Assembly (NCBI GenBank): GCA_019747815.1
Contig: JAIEQJ010000088.1
Location: forward strand, 1-52,411
Source of the DNA: Hyphomonadaceae bacterium
Lineage (GTDB): Bacteria; Pseudomonadota; Alphaproteobacteria; Rhizobiales; Hyphomicrobiaceae
DNA length: 52,411 bases
Reading direction: 5' to 3'
The first letter of the stretch is position 1. Every line of letters begins with the position of its first letter. Below the pieces are notes generated by a model. That model searched no databases, was not told where the DNA came from, and was given only the letters and a program-made list of their open reading frames with translations. Position numbers and translations under genes: made by a program. Positions 17,725-25,601 of the stretch are shown one piece after another.

Positions 17725-20700
17725 ATGTCCGTGTGCGGCCATCGACGGATCGAGGGAGCGCCTTTGACCAGGACTGGGGGGGGCAGCAGAACGGCCGGCA
17801 CTTCCGCCCGTCGCACGTCCACTGCCGGGACGCGCGGCAAACGGCGTGCGCGGTCTCGCAAACGAGCCTTTCCTCTGGTCGCCAAGATCGCCGCGTCGAT
17901 GGTCTTCGCCATGGTCGTGGTGATCGGTCTGCTTTACGTGCGCTTGATGCACGGCCCGATCGCGCTCAATTTCCTCGCCCACACGTTCGAGCACGGCATG
18001 GCGGAGGAGTTCCCCGGCACGGGCGTGCACGTCGAAACCGTTGCGCTGCGCTTGAACAACAGCGGCCTGCTGCAATTCGAGCTGGGCAACGTGCGTGTCA
18101 CCGATACAAGCGGCGAGCCGCTTGTCATGGCCCCGTCGGTGGCCATTTCGCTCAGCCGCAAGGCCTTGCTGCGTGGCCGGATCGCGGTCGAGAGCCTCGA
18201 TCTCGTGTCTGCGCGCCTCACGCTGTTCTATTCCGACGAGGGCGCGCTTTCGCTCAAGTTCTCGCATGCGCCGGCAGCGCCGGTGCCGCCCGCGGGCACT
18301 TCGCCCGTATTGCGGGGGATGGTGGACGCAGGCCAGTCAGCCGCCGCTGCGCCTCCGCATGCTGATTGGACGCTCGGCCGCATCGATCTCGTGAAGGCGC
18401 TCTCGGAGGCTTCCGCCCGTGCGCGCCGCCGGGAGAACGCCGGCGCGTACCTGCGTGAAATCGGCCTCAGGGCGGCCACCGTCATCATCGACAACGGCAC
18501 CCGCAAGAGCATCTGGCGCGTGCCCGAGTTCGACCTGGACCTCGATCACCGGCGCAGCCGCAGCTCGTTGGCCGGACGGGCCAAGATCGATTCGCTCACG
18601 GGGCCATGGGAGCTCAACTTCCGCACCTTCGAGCACGTGAATGCGAAGGCCATGAACCTGGCGGTGTCCGTCCAGGGGCTCGTGCCGCGCGGCCTGGCGC
18701 GCAGCTTTCCGCAGCTCGTGGGCCTGGAGGGCCTGGATGTCCAGTTGTGGGCCGATGCGCAGCTTGAGGTGGCGAGCAACGGGGAGATCCTGGCCGGCAA
18801 GATTGTCGTCGATTCCGCGCCGGGCAAGGTCGCCGTGCCCTGGCTGGCGGCAACGCCCATGCGCATAGACGGGGCGCATGTGGAGCTGTCCTATTCCGGC
18901 GCGAGCCGCCAATTCCAGATCGCACCATCGGTGCTCACCTGGGGCGAGAGCCGCCTGGAATTCACCGGCAGCATCGCCCACGCGGCACTGGGAGCGGAAG
19001 GCAGCGGCTGGCGCTTCGACGTGAAGTCCACGCAGGGTTGGCTTGCCGGCGAACCTCCGGATCTGCAGAAGCTGCCCATCGACCAGCTCGCCCTGCGCGG
19101 CTCCCTGGCCCCGGAGCGCGGACGCATCGTGCTCAGCCAGTTCCTCGTCAAGGCCGGCGGGGCAGAGCTCAGCGCGCAGGGTGATGTCTCGGATGTGGCG
19201 GGTGCCGTGAAGGGACAACTCGATGCCAAGATCGGGCCGATGCCGGCAGCTACCTTCAAGAGATTGTGGCCGAGCTGGGCGGCGCCCGCCACGCGCGCCT
19301 GGGTGTCGCGGCGGCTGCTGCGCGGCAACCTGCTCGCCGGTCATTTCAGGGTCGTCCACGGCACCGAAGCGGGCTGGACGCCGCTCGGTGCGGGCGACCG
19401 CGTGTCGCTCGCGCTGGAGGGGGCCAACATCGAGCTGGCTGTGGTCGACGGCTGGCCGGCGCTGGAGATCCCGCGCGGGCTGTTGCGGGTGGAAGGACGG
19501 GCGGTCGAATTCTCGGCCCCGGACGCCAGCATGACAGCGGCCGACGGCCGCAAGCTCTCGCTCAAGGGTAGCCTCGCGGTCAATCTGGACGAGCCGCTGC
19601 CGCGCACGGGGCACCTTGCCCTGAAGGGTCAGGGTCCCCTGACAATGGCCTTCGAGATGCTCGACCAGAGCACGCTGCATGCCTTGAAGAGCGCGGGCCT
19701 TGCAACCGCGGGTGTCGACGGCAAGCTCGATGTCAATCTCAGCGTGAAGCTGCCGCTGACCCCCCAGCTGCAGATTCGCGACGCTGTCGCCGAGGGCAAA
19801 GTGCGGGTCAGCGACGGCAAGGTACGCAACGCGCTCGGCTCGCTCGATGCGCACGGCATCAACCTGACGATCGACCTGAGCGCGACAGCAGCCGACGGCA
19901 AGGCCGAGTTTCTCTTGAAGGGCGTGCCCGCCCGGGCGAGCTGGCAGCACGTCTTTGGTGTGCCGGCGGACAAGCAGCCGCCGCTGCGCATGACCACGAC
20001 GCTCGACAACAACGAGCGAACGCAGCTCGGCCTTGACATCAACGACATCGTGCAGGGCGAGGTCGGCGTGGAGGTCGCCGTTGCCCACGATGCGCACGGC
20101 GAGCGGGACGTGCATGTTCGCGCCGATCTGGTGAATGCCGAACTCGTCCTGGAAAGCCTCGCCTGGCACAAGCCCAAGGGCCGGCCCACTCTGTTCGAGT
20201 TCGATCTGGCCAAGGGGAGCGCCTATCCGATCGAGCTGCGCCACGTGAAGCTGGTGGGCGACGGGGTGGCGATCGCGGGCTGGATGGGGGCGGCCGCCGA
20301 CCATCACATCAAGGAATTCAGGTTTCCGCAGTTCTCGATCAACTTCGTCACCAGCCTCGAGGCACATGGAAAGCTGCGTTCCGACAACGTCTGGGACGTG
20401 ACCGCCAAGGGTCCCACCTATGATGGCAAGGAGCTGTTCCAGTCGTTCTTCGACATCAGTCTCGTGCCCGATCGAAACAAGGCGCGGCCGGGCCTGGATC
20501 TGCGCGCCGAGATCGACACGGTCGTCGGCTTCTACGACACGTCCCTGCGCGGGGTGAGAGTGTCAATGCAGAAGCGGGCCGGCAAGATGACCCAGCTCGA
20601 TGCCCGCGGCATGCTCTCCGGCCACAAGCCGTTCGAGGCCAGCCTGCGTCCCGAGCCGGGGCGGCCGCGTCTGCTGAATGCGAAATCGGCGGACGCCGGC

Positions 20701-21405
20701 CAGGTCTTCAAGCTGATCGGCTTCTATCCGCATGCCGTCGGCGGCGACATGAACCTCGATGTCAATCTCGACGGGCAAGGCGTGGCGGAGCGCACCGGCA
20801 CGTTGACGGCGACCCGGTTCCATGTTCTGGGCGACGCGATCAGCGTGCAGACCCTTCCCGGGAATGATGGGGCAGCACGCCGCAACGTCGTGCGCGAGCG
20901 GTTCGAGTTCAATGCGCTCAGGGCACCGTTCTCCGTGGGCCACGGGCAGTTCGTGCTGCACAATGCATCCATCGATGGGCCGCTGGTCAGCGCCACCATG
21001 TTCGGCAAGCTCGATTTCAGAACGCGCATGCTGCAGGTGGGTGGAACGTTCACGCCGCTTTCGACGCTCAACAAGCTGTTCTCCGACGTGCCGCTGGTCG
21101 GCGACATCGTGACGGGTCCGAAGCGGGAAGGCGTTTTCGCCATGACGTACGCCTTGAAGGGCGGCCTGGAGAATCCCGAGCTCGTGGTCAATCCGTTCTC
21201 GGCCATCACGCCCGGCATCACGCGCGAGCTGATGCAGATCACGCCCTCCGATCCGCGCATCGTCCCGCGCAAGCCCCCGAGCGGCAAGAACGACAAGGGC
21301 GCGCGCTCCTCCAGCTCGCCCGCGCTCGGGCCGCAACCGAAGGACAGCCCCTTCGACGGGGGCGGCTGGTCCTCGGACGCGAGCCCCTCTGAGGCGAAGC
21401 GCTAG
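17725..21405 (+). CDS. AsmA/YhdP-family large envelope protein
   Basis: A 1226-residue protein with an Arg/Lys-rich cytoplasmic N-terminus, one membrane anchor at about residues 52-73 and a very long periplasmic part built of beta-rich repeats. Features such as the DUF3971-like middle and the C-terminal AsmA-like segment (TMFGKLDFRTRMLQVGGTFTPLSTLNKLF, VPLVGDIVTG, FAMTYALKGGLENPELVVNPFSAITPG) match the YhdP/AsmA family. These bridge-like proteins are thought to carry phospholipid between inner and outer membranes. The tail is Ser/Pro-rich. A TTG at 17764 is an alternative start. The stop codon TAG lies inside a palindromic repeat (21402-21476). Confidence 0.85.
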   Translation: MSVCGHRRIEGAPLTRTGGGSRTAGTSARRTSTAGTRGKRRARSRKRAFPLVAKIAASMVFAMVVVIGLLYVRLMHGPIALNFLAHTFEHGMAEEFPGTGVHVETVALRLNNSGLLQFELGNVRVTDTSGEPLVMAPSVAISLSRKALLRGRIAVESLDLVSARLTLFYSDEGALSLKFSHAPAAPVPPAGTSPVLRGMVDAGQSAAAAPPHADWTLGRIDLVKALSEASARARRRENAGAYLREIGLRAATVIIDNGTRKSIWRVPEFDLDLDHRRSRSSLAGRAKIDSLTGPWELNFRTFEHVNAKAMNLAVSVQGLVPRGLARSFPQLVGLEGLDVQLWADAQLEVASNGEILAGKIVVDSAPGKVAVPWLAATPMRIDGAHVELSYSGASRQFQIAPSVLTWGESRLEFTGSIAHAALGAEGSGWRFDVKSTQGWLAGEPPDLQKLPIDQLALRGSLAPERGRIVLSQFLVKAGGAELSAQGDVSDVAGAVKGQLDAKIGPMPAATFKRLWPSWAAPATRAWVSRRLLRGNLLAGHFRVVHGTEAGWTPLGAGDRVSLALEGANIELAVVDGWPALEIPRGLLRVEGRAVEFSAPDASMTAADGRKLSLKGSLAVNLDEPLPRTGHLALKGQGPLTMAFEMLDQSTLHALKSAGLATAGVDGKLDVNLSVKLPLTPQLQIRDAVAEGKVRVSDGKVRNALGSLDAHGINLTIDLSATAADGKAEFLLKGVPARASWQHVFGVPADKQPPLRMTTTLDNNERTQLGLDINDIVQGEVGVEVAVAHDAHGERDVHVRADLVNAELVLESLAWHKPKGRPTLFEFDLAKGSAYPIELRHVKLVGDGVAIAGWMGAAADHHIKEFRFPQFSINFVTSLEAHGKLRSDNVWDVTAKGPTYDGKELFQSFFDISLVPDRNKARPGLDLRAEIDTVVGFYDTSLRGVRVSMQKRAGKMTQLDARGMLSGHKPFEASLRPEPGRPRLLNAKSADAGQVFKLIGFYPHAVGGDMNLDVNLDGQGVAERTGTLTATRFHVLGDAISVQTLPGNDGAARRNVVRERFEFNALRAPFSVGHGQFVLHNASIDGPLVSATMFGKLDFRTRMLQVGGTFTPLSTLNKLFSDVPLVGDIVTGPKREGVFAMTYALKGGLENPELVVNPFSAITPGITRELMQITPSDPRIVPRKPPSGKNDKGARSSSSPALGPQPKDSPFDGGGWSSDASPSEAKR

Positions 21406-21476
21406 TGTCCCGATCGCGAAGTTCGCCGGATCTTGCAGCAGGGGCTGAACGAACTTCGCGATCGAAAGGACACTAG
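21402..21476. repeat. Palindromic repeat, module A, copy 1
   Basis: A 75-bp inverted repeat: termini CTAGTGTCC and GGACACTAG, inner arms CGATCGCGAAGTTCG (21411-21425) and CGAACTTCGCGATCG (21450-21464), all perfectly complementary apart from a 3-nt AAA bulge. Its first TAG is the stop codon of the AsmA-like gene. Further copies lie at 27496 and 44558. In RNA it would fold to a long hairpin and could protect or end transcripts. Confidence 0.92.
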
Positions 21477-21489
21477 CAAGCTCATGGTT

Positions 21490-21566
21490 CTAGTGTGGTT
21501 CAGATCGAGAAATTCGCTCAGTAGGCGTGCTGCGGGGAGGGGCGAATTTCTCGATCATCACACTAG
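21490..21566. repeat. Palindromic repeat, module B, copy 1
   Basis: A 77-bp inverted repeat 13 bp after module A. Termini are CTAGTGTG and CACACTAG; inner arms GATCGAGAAATTCGC (21503-21517) and GCGAATTTCTCGATC (21542-21556) are perfectly complementary. The ends share CTAGTGT with module A but the inner sequence differs. The A-linker-B unit recurs at 27496-27660. Confidence 0.92.
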
Positions 21567-21706
21567 CCGCAATGCGGCACCCGATGACCGCATTTTGATC
21601 CGCCAGGCCTCGCAAAGGCGATAGGGTGCCGGCATTCGGCGCCGCACGTCTCACTTCGCGGGCAGGGGCCGCCATCGGCCATCCGCAGCCAGAGAGGATT
21701 GACATC

Positions 21707-22138
21707 ATGGTTTCCATCAACAGAACCGCCAGTGCGCAATGGCAAGGCACCGGCAGGGAAGGCAAGGGCACGCTCACAACGCAGAGCGGTGTGCTCGCCG
21801 GTACGCCCTATGGCTTCAACACGCGCTTCGGCGACACCAAGGGCACCAACCCCGAGGAATTGCTGGCCGCTTCGCATGCGGGCTGCTTCTCGATGGCTCT
21901 CGCATTTGCGCTCACGGCGGCGGGCTTCCCCCCGGACAGAATTGCCACCTCGGCGGTGGTGACGCTCGAATCCGACGGTCCAGGCTTCAAGATTTCGAAG
22001 TCGGCCCTGAAGCTGGAAGCGGCGGTCCCCAACATCTCGCGTGACCAGTTCCAGAAGGTCGCCGAGGGGGCCAAGGCTGGCTGCCCCATCTCCAAGGTTT
22101 TGAACGCCGACATCTCGCTCGATTGGAAACTCGCATGA
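21707..22138 (+). CDS. osmC: OsmC-family peroxiredoxin
   Basis: A 143-residue thiol peroxidase that reduces organic hydroperoxides, probably using lipoylated or dithiol partners. The length equals E. coli OsmC and the sequence follows it closely: GVLAGTPYGFNTRFGDTKGTNPEELLAASHAGCFSMAL. The two catalytic cysteines are in HAGCFSM (about residue 61) and KAGCPISKVLNADISLD (about 127). The start at 21707 has AGAGAGG upstream; an upstream in-frame ATG at 21626 gives an implausible extension. It sits behind the A/B repeat pair. Confidence 0.93.
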   Translation: MVSINRTASAQWQGTGREGKGTLTTQSGVLAGTPYGFNTRFGDTKGTNPEELLAASHAGCFSMALAFALTAAGFPPDRIATSAVVTLESDGPGFKISKSALKLEAAVPNISRDQFQKVAEGAKAGCPISKVLNADISLDWKLA

Positions 22139-22182
22139 TTTTTGCGGTTTCTACGGTGTAACGTTAACAAAGTTCGCCATAT

Positions 22183-22215
22183 GTTCTTGACATGTTCCTT
22201 CCGGCGCCGTAGTGT
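22183..22215 (+). promoter_or_regulatory. LexA box overlapping a promoter
   Basis: GTTC-TTGACAT-GTTC (22183-22197) matches the alphaproteobacterial LexA operator GTTC-N7-GTTC exactly. The spacer itself contains a perfect -35 hexamer TTGACA (22187-22192), and TAGTGT (22210-22215) follows at 17 bp as a weak -10. LexA bound here would block the promoter. The start codon of the next gene is 48 bp downstream of the operator. Confidence 0.75.
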
Positions 22216-22244
22216 TCTGCATGCCGTCAGTCCGGAGGCGTCTG

Positions 22245-22766
22245 ATGTCGCAGGGGTACCGGCAGGAGTTGAGGCAAGGACAGGGGCACGAGCCGCTGGT
22301 GTGGGAGCGGGTGGCATGGCGTCAAGGTGACGGGCGATATGCGTTCGAGGTGGCCGAGGGCGGTCTCCATGCCACTTTGCATGCGCCGCACGGCACCTCC
22401 CTGACACTGCCGATGATGGCCTGGGACGGGCTGCTCGACGCCCTTGCCGCCGCCCGTAAGACGCGCACACGCCAAGCGCGGGGCTTCCCGGCTCGTTCCG
22501 GCGCACGCTGGTCTGAGGGCGAGGTCGGCGAGCTGGCCGCGGCCTTCCGGGCGGGCCGGACCATTGCGCACCTTGCCCGGGCTCACAACCGCAGCGAGCT
22601 TGCCGTCGAAGCTCAGCTCGACCGGCTTGGTCTTTGGGACCGCATCGCCCGGCAACCGGTGGTGCCCGCAACGGCGCGGAGCGCCTCGCCACGCCCGTGG
22701 GATGCGGCAGACGCTGAGCCGCCGGCCGCGGAGCCGCCAATTCCCTTCGCGTCGGATCGGGACTAG
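22245..22766 (+). CDS. Unknown protein with Myb/HTH-like C-terminal module, predicted SOS gene
   Basis: A 173-residue protein I do not recognise as a named family. The ATG at 22245 has GGAGG 7 nt upstream. Residues about 15-75 look like a small beta-rich domain (WRQGDGRYAFEVAEGGLHATLHAPHG). Residues about 90-140 (RWSEGEVGELAAAFRAGRTIAHLARAHNRSELAVEAQLDRLGL) have the pattern of a Myb-like/helix-turn-helix module seen appended to helicases and nucleases: W-(S/T)-E-E, then an HTH that recognises DNA. The tail is Pro/Ala-rich. The LexA operator upstream suggests a DNA-damage role; that is inference. Confidence 0.7.
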   Translation: MSQGYRQELRQGQGHEPLVWERVAWRQGDGRYAFEVAEGGLHATLHAPHGTSLTLPMMAWDGLLDALAAARKTRTRQARGFPARSGARWSEGEVGELAAAFRAGRTIAHLARAHNRSELAVEAQLDRLGLWDRIARQPVVPATARSASPRPWDAADAEPPAAEPPIPFASDRD

Positions 22767-22811
22767 GCTCGGGTGGGGAAGACGGGGCGGTGCACCACAG
22801 AGGAAACCGTC

Positions 22812-23105
22812 ATGGGAACCTATATTCTGCTGGCCAACTATACGGAGCAGGGCATCAAGGGGATCAAGGACACGGTCAAGCGCACGGAGGCCGTCAAGGA
22901 GATGGCAAAGAAGGCCGGCCTCACCATGAAGGAGAGCTACTGGACGCTTGGTCCCTGTGATGTCGTGGCCCTGTTCGAAGCCCCAAGCGACGAGGCGATG
23001 ACCGCCTTCTCGCTCTCCATTGCCAAGCTCGGCAATGTCAAGACGCAGACGCTGCGCGCCTTCTCCAGCAAGGAAATGACGGGCATTCTGGGCAAGATGG
23101 TGTAA
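22812..23105 (+). CDS. GYD-domain protein
   Basis: A 97-residue small cytosolic protein matching the GYD family (MGTYILLANYTEQGIKGIKDTVKR, then GLTMKESYWTLGPCDVVALFEAPSDEAMTAFSLSI). The ferredoxin-like alpha-beta fold is inferred from the family. Start ATG 22812 has AGAGGAAA upstream. Biochemical function of GYD proteins is not established. The stop codon abuts a 13-bp tandem repeat. Confidence 0.87.
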   Translation: MGTYILLANYTEQGIKGIKDTVKRTEAVKEMAKKAGLTMKESYWTLGPCDVVALFEAPSDEAMTAFSLSIAKLGNVKTQTLRAFSSKEMTGILGKMV

Positions 23106-23143
23106 CGGCAGGCTTGTACGGCAGGCTTGTACGGCAGGCTGGC
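23105..23143. repeat. 13-bp tandem repeat, three copies
   Basis: Unit ACGGCAGGCTTGT at 23105-23117 and 23118-23130, with a degenerate third copy to 23143. It starts in the stop codon of the GYD gene. No coding function seen. Confidence 0.85.
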
Positions 23144-23212
23144 GCGGCAGCACGACATGTGCGTGCTGTCTGCGCACCGGCGGCGTCCGCTGGCAGTCCT
23201 GGACGTCGCCGG

Positions 23213-23250
23213 CAAGTCCTTTCGCCAAGTCCTTTCGCCAAGTCTTTCGC
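23213..23250. repeat. 12/13-bp tandem repeat, three copies
   Basis: Unit CAAGTCCTTTCGC at 23213-23225 and 23226-23238, and a 12-nt copy CAAGTCTTTCGC at 23239-23250. It ends 6 bp before the stop codon of the convergent acyltransferase-like gene. Confidence 0.82.
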
Positions 23251-23255
23251 AAGGA

Positions 23256-24038
23256 TCACGCGGCCGCGGGCAGCGAGCCGTAGGGGGCGGCGGCAAAGTC
23301 CCGCATGCTCATGATCAGCGGCATGGCGAACATGCGGAAATCGCCATCGAAGAACGGCGCCCCGAAATAGCGCATGCCCATCTTGCTGGCGAACAGCTCG
23401 AGCGTGCGCGGGAGCGGTACGTCCACGCCATGGCCGAGCCTCACCTCTTCGCGCTGTGCCTCGCTGTAGAGGGGATAGCGTGATGCCGCCGGCGCCGTGG
23501 TCGGCTTGCGGTGCCTGGCGTCGAAATCGGACAACCACCAGCCCCTCCGCTCGAGCAGGCGCAGAACCGTTGCAGCATCGGCTTGGCAGTCGGTCTCGGT
23601 GTTCGCCACGGCCACCCAATGCGTGCAGCCGCGCCGGAGGCATTCCTCATAGGCGGCGAAATAGAGATGGCGCATGATGCCCGTGCGCCGGTAGGGCTTG
23701 AGCATGGATGAGCGCGGGATCTCGGCCAGGGTCATGTCGGGCAGGATGTGCCTGAGCTCCAGATAGCGCTCGATGTTGAGGCCGCGGAGGATGTTGCATC
23801 TGGCTGCCACGTCCGCATTGGGAAACAGCAGGCGCACGGTGGCCACCGGTTCGCCATCGACGAGGCCCAGGAAGTTGACGGTGGTCGGCAGGAGATCGAA
23901 ACCGTCCACTTCGCGCCCGGCGGGGAAATGCTGCGGGTCGAGATAGGCAAATTCATCGGCAAACACCGCGCAGCGGATGCGTGCCGCCCAGTTCAGCTCG
24001 GCGATGGTTGCTGCCATTCTGACGCTGACCGTACGCAT
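23256..24038 (-). CDS. LuxI/FeeM-like N-acyl transferase (GNAT fold)
   Basis: A 260-residue protein of the autoinducer-synthase/N-acyl amino acid synthase fold. It keeps charged residues of LuxI-type enzymes at nearly canonical positions: R22 and F26 (RIRCAVFADEF), the triad E43-D45-D48 (REVDGFD), R69 (ATVRLLF), and E106 with R109 (AEIPRSSM). The tryptophan usual near position 34 is missing. FeeM-like proteins join an acyl group from acyl-ACP to an amino acid; LuxI uses SAM. Which applies here is not readable. It lies 82 bp downstream of the diiron-oxidase-like gene on the same strand. No LuxR-type regulator is adjacent. Confidence 0.72.
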   Translation of the reverse strand: MRTVSVRMAATIAELNWAARIRCAVFADEFAYLDPQHFPAGREVDGFDLLPTTVNFLGLVDGEPVATVRLLFPNADVAARCNILRGLNIERYLELRHILPDMTLAEIPRSSMLKPYRRTGIMRHLYFAAYEECLRRGCTHWVAVANTETDCQADAATVLRLLERRGWWLSDFDARHRKPTTAPAASRYPLYSEAQREEVRLGHGVDVPLPRTLELFASKMGMRYFGAPFFDGDFRMFAMPLIMSMRDFAAAPYGSLPAAA

Positions 24039-24120
24039 GGTGCCGCTTCAGTTGATGCGAGGTGACGACCTTCTTTCACGCGGGTGCGGACCCGGCTCGC
24101 GCCCGCTGCAGTCGATCCGC

Positions 24121-24807
24121 TCAGGCGGCGTGGCGGCTCTGCCGCGCAACCTCGTCGAGGTTGGCCACCATGCCCGCATACATCAGCCGCGTGGCGGCGG
24201 CCGACGTCAGGACCGCATCATGCTCGGCCGGGCTCTTCACCCGCTCCAGCACCTCCTCCAACTCAGCCACATGTCCCACGTCGGCTTCGCCGTGGCCCAC
24301 CAAGTAGGTGACCGCATGGGCGATATTGGGAATGCGGGCGGCTTGCCGCAGCGCATCGGCCGCCTTGCCCGCGCGCTGCACGGCGAGGTTTTCCAGCGTG
24401 TAGGCGACGCCGAGATAGGCAATGGGGAAGGGGCTCGAGGCAGCGAACCTGGTCCAGGCGTTGTAGGCGGCGACCGCGGGGCTGGCGCTGGTGGCTTGCA
24501 CCTGCTTTGCGACCAGCCCCAACGCCTCCAGATCCGCCAGGGCCCACAAATCGTGGCCCTTCTCCTCCCCGGCCTTCTCGATCAGCACGTCGGCCAGCCA
24601 GCCGTGCTGTCCGAGCTTGTTCAGCCGCTCGCCGGCAAACAGCAAGGTGCCGCTCGTGAAGCGCACGTAGTGCCAGGTCTCCTGCAGAAACGCGACGTAC
24701 AGGTCCCTTGTCGCAGTGCCGTCGTAGAGGGTGCCCATCGGCGATCGGTCCGTTGCCTCCACCAGACGCGCGGCCTCGCTACGCAATTGCGCGATAAATT
24801 GCGACAT
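24121..24807 (-). CDS. Heme-oxygenase-like diiron oxidase (HDO) family protein
   Basis: A 228-residue all-helical protein of the PqqC/TenA/heme-oxygenase fold. It carries a full set of potential diiron ligands: E82-x2-H85 (EEKGHD), E139 (YTLEN), and H172-x3-D176-x2-H179 (GHGEADVGH). This is the pattern I recall for UndA-type oxidases (E-x2-H, E, H-x3-D-x2-H). An additional E43/H46 pair lies in QETWHYVRF. HDOs use oxygen to decarboxylate or hydroxylate fatty acids or amino acids. It is first in a probable two-gene operon with the LuxI/FeeM-like gene, suggesting that they act on one product. Start ATG 24807 has only a weak ribosome site. Confidence 0.75.
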   Translation of the reverse strand: MSQFIAQLRSEAARLVEATDRSPMGTLYDGTATRDLYVAFLQETWHYVRFTSGTLLFAGERLNKLGQHGWLADVLIEKAGEEKGHDLWALADLEALGLVAKQVQATSASPAVAAYNAWTRFAASSPFPIAYLGVAYTLENLAVQRAGKAADALRQAARIPNIAHAVTYLVGHGEADVGHVAELEEVLERVKSPAEHDAVLTSAAATRLMYAGMVANLDEVARQSRHAA

Positions 24808-24843
24808 GTGTCAGCTCGCTCTCTCGGTGCATTAAAACTACAA

Positions 24844-24870
24844 AACGTATGATAAAAGTGTAAATGCGTT
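24844..24870. promoter_or_regulatory. AT-rich inverted repeat upstream of the HDO gene
   Basis: AACGTAT (24844-24850) and ATGCGTT (24864-24870) are inverted with 6 of 7 matches over a 13-nt AT-rich spacer, 37 bp upstream of the HDO start. The local base composition is far more AT-rich than the surroundings. It could be an operator or simply the promoter; on the minus strand TATCAT inside it resembles a -10. Confidence 0.35.
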
Positions 24871-25079
24871 GGAATTTTGTCATGCCGCGCAGGCGGAGCA
24901 TCTTTGTGCATCGTAAGCAATGAAAGACCATCGGCCGCGCGGGCTCGTCGCCGGTGAGAGGAGAACCGGACCCGGGCAGGACGGGGCCGGCAGCCGACGG
25001 CACACGCGCATGCGGGCTCGGGCTGCGCGGGGCCGCACAGCCCCCAAGTGCGTCCGCACGTGAGGCTGTGCAAGGCTGC

Positions 25080-25439
25080 CTACAAATGCCGTCCGTGGAC
25101 TGGCTTGGGACTGAGCTTGGCTATGTCCACATCATCAAGGCAGCGCACGTTGATGGCGAACATGTCGGTGCCGTCCTTGGTCTTGCCACGGGCGAATGGC
25201 TCCACCCCGCAGGTGCGGCAGAACACATGATGAATGACATGCTTGTTGAACTGATAGTCGCCGAGTGCGTCCAGACCGCTGAGAAGCTTGAATTCCGGCG
25301 GCTTGACGAAGGTGAGCCACAGACCGTGCTTGGCGCAGATCGAGCAGTTGCAGGCGATGGCCTGGGTCGGGTCGGTGGTCGCTTCAAAGCGCACCCGCCC
25401 GCAGTGGCAGCCACCTGTATGCATCCTTCTTTGGCTCAT
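25080..25439 (-). CDS. GFA (CENP-V/GFA domain) family protein
   Basis: A 119-residue zinc protein of the glutathione-dependent formaldehyde-activating family. All cysteine motifs are present: GGCHCGRVRFE (C11, C13), CNCSICAKHG and HHVFCRTCGVEPF. The start at 25439 is preceded by GGAGGTG. Relatives are widespread small beta-tent proteins; most probably do not act on formaldehyde, and the true substrate here is unknown. Divergent from the hydrolase gene at 25602. Confidence 0.9.
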   Translation of the reverse strand: MSQRRMHTGGCHCGRVRFEATTDPTQAIACNCSICAKHGLWLTFVKPPEFKLLSGLDALGDYQFNKHVIHHVFCRTCGVEPFARGKTKDGTDMFAINVRCLDDVDIAKLSPKPVHGRHL

Positions 25440-25601
25440 GTCGCACCTCCATCTTCATGAACGATAGACGCCGCGCGCCGTTCCTCAATCTCAAAAGATC
25501 AGTGGTCCGCTGCGCGTGCAGTGCATGCATCCGATCCGCCTTCCGCGATGTCGGCTCAGGCGTTACCCTCCCGCGATCGATCATTCCGAGCACCCAACCC
25601 C

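Noticed and set aside
18337-20367. 676-codon minus-strand frame
   Set aside because: Shadow of the AsmA-like gene; no start signal or recognisable domain.
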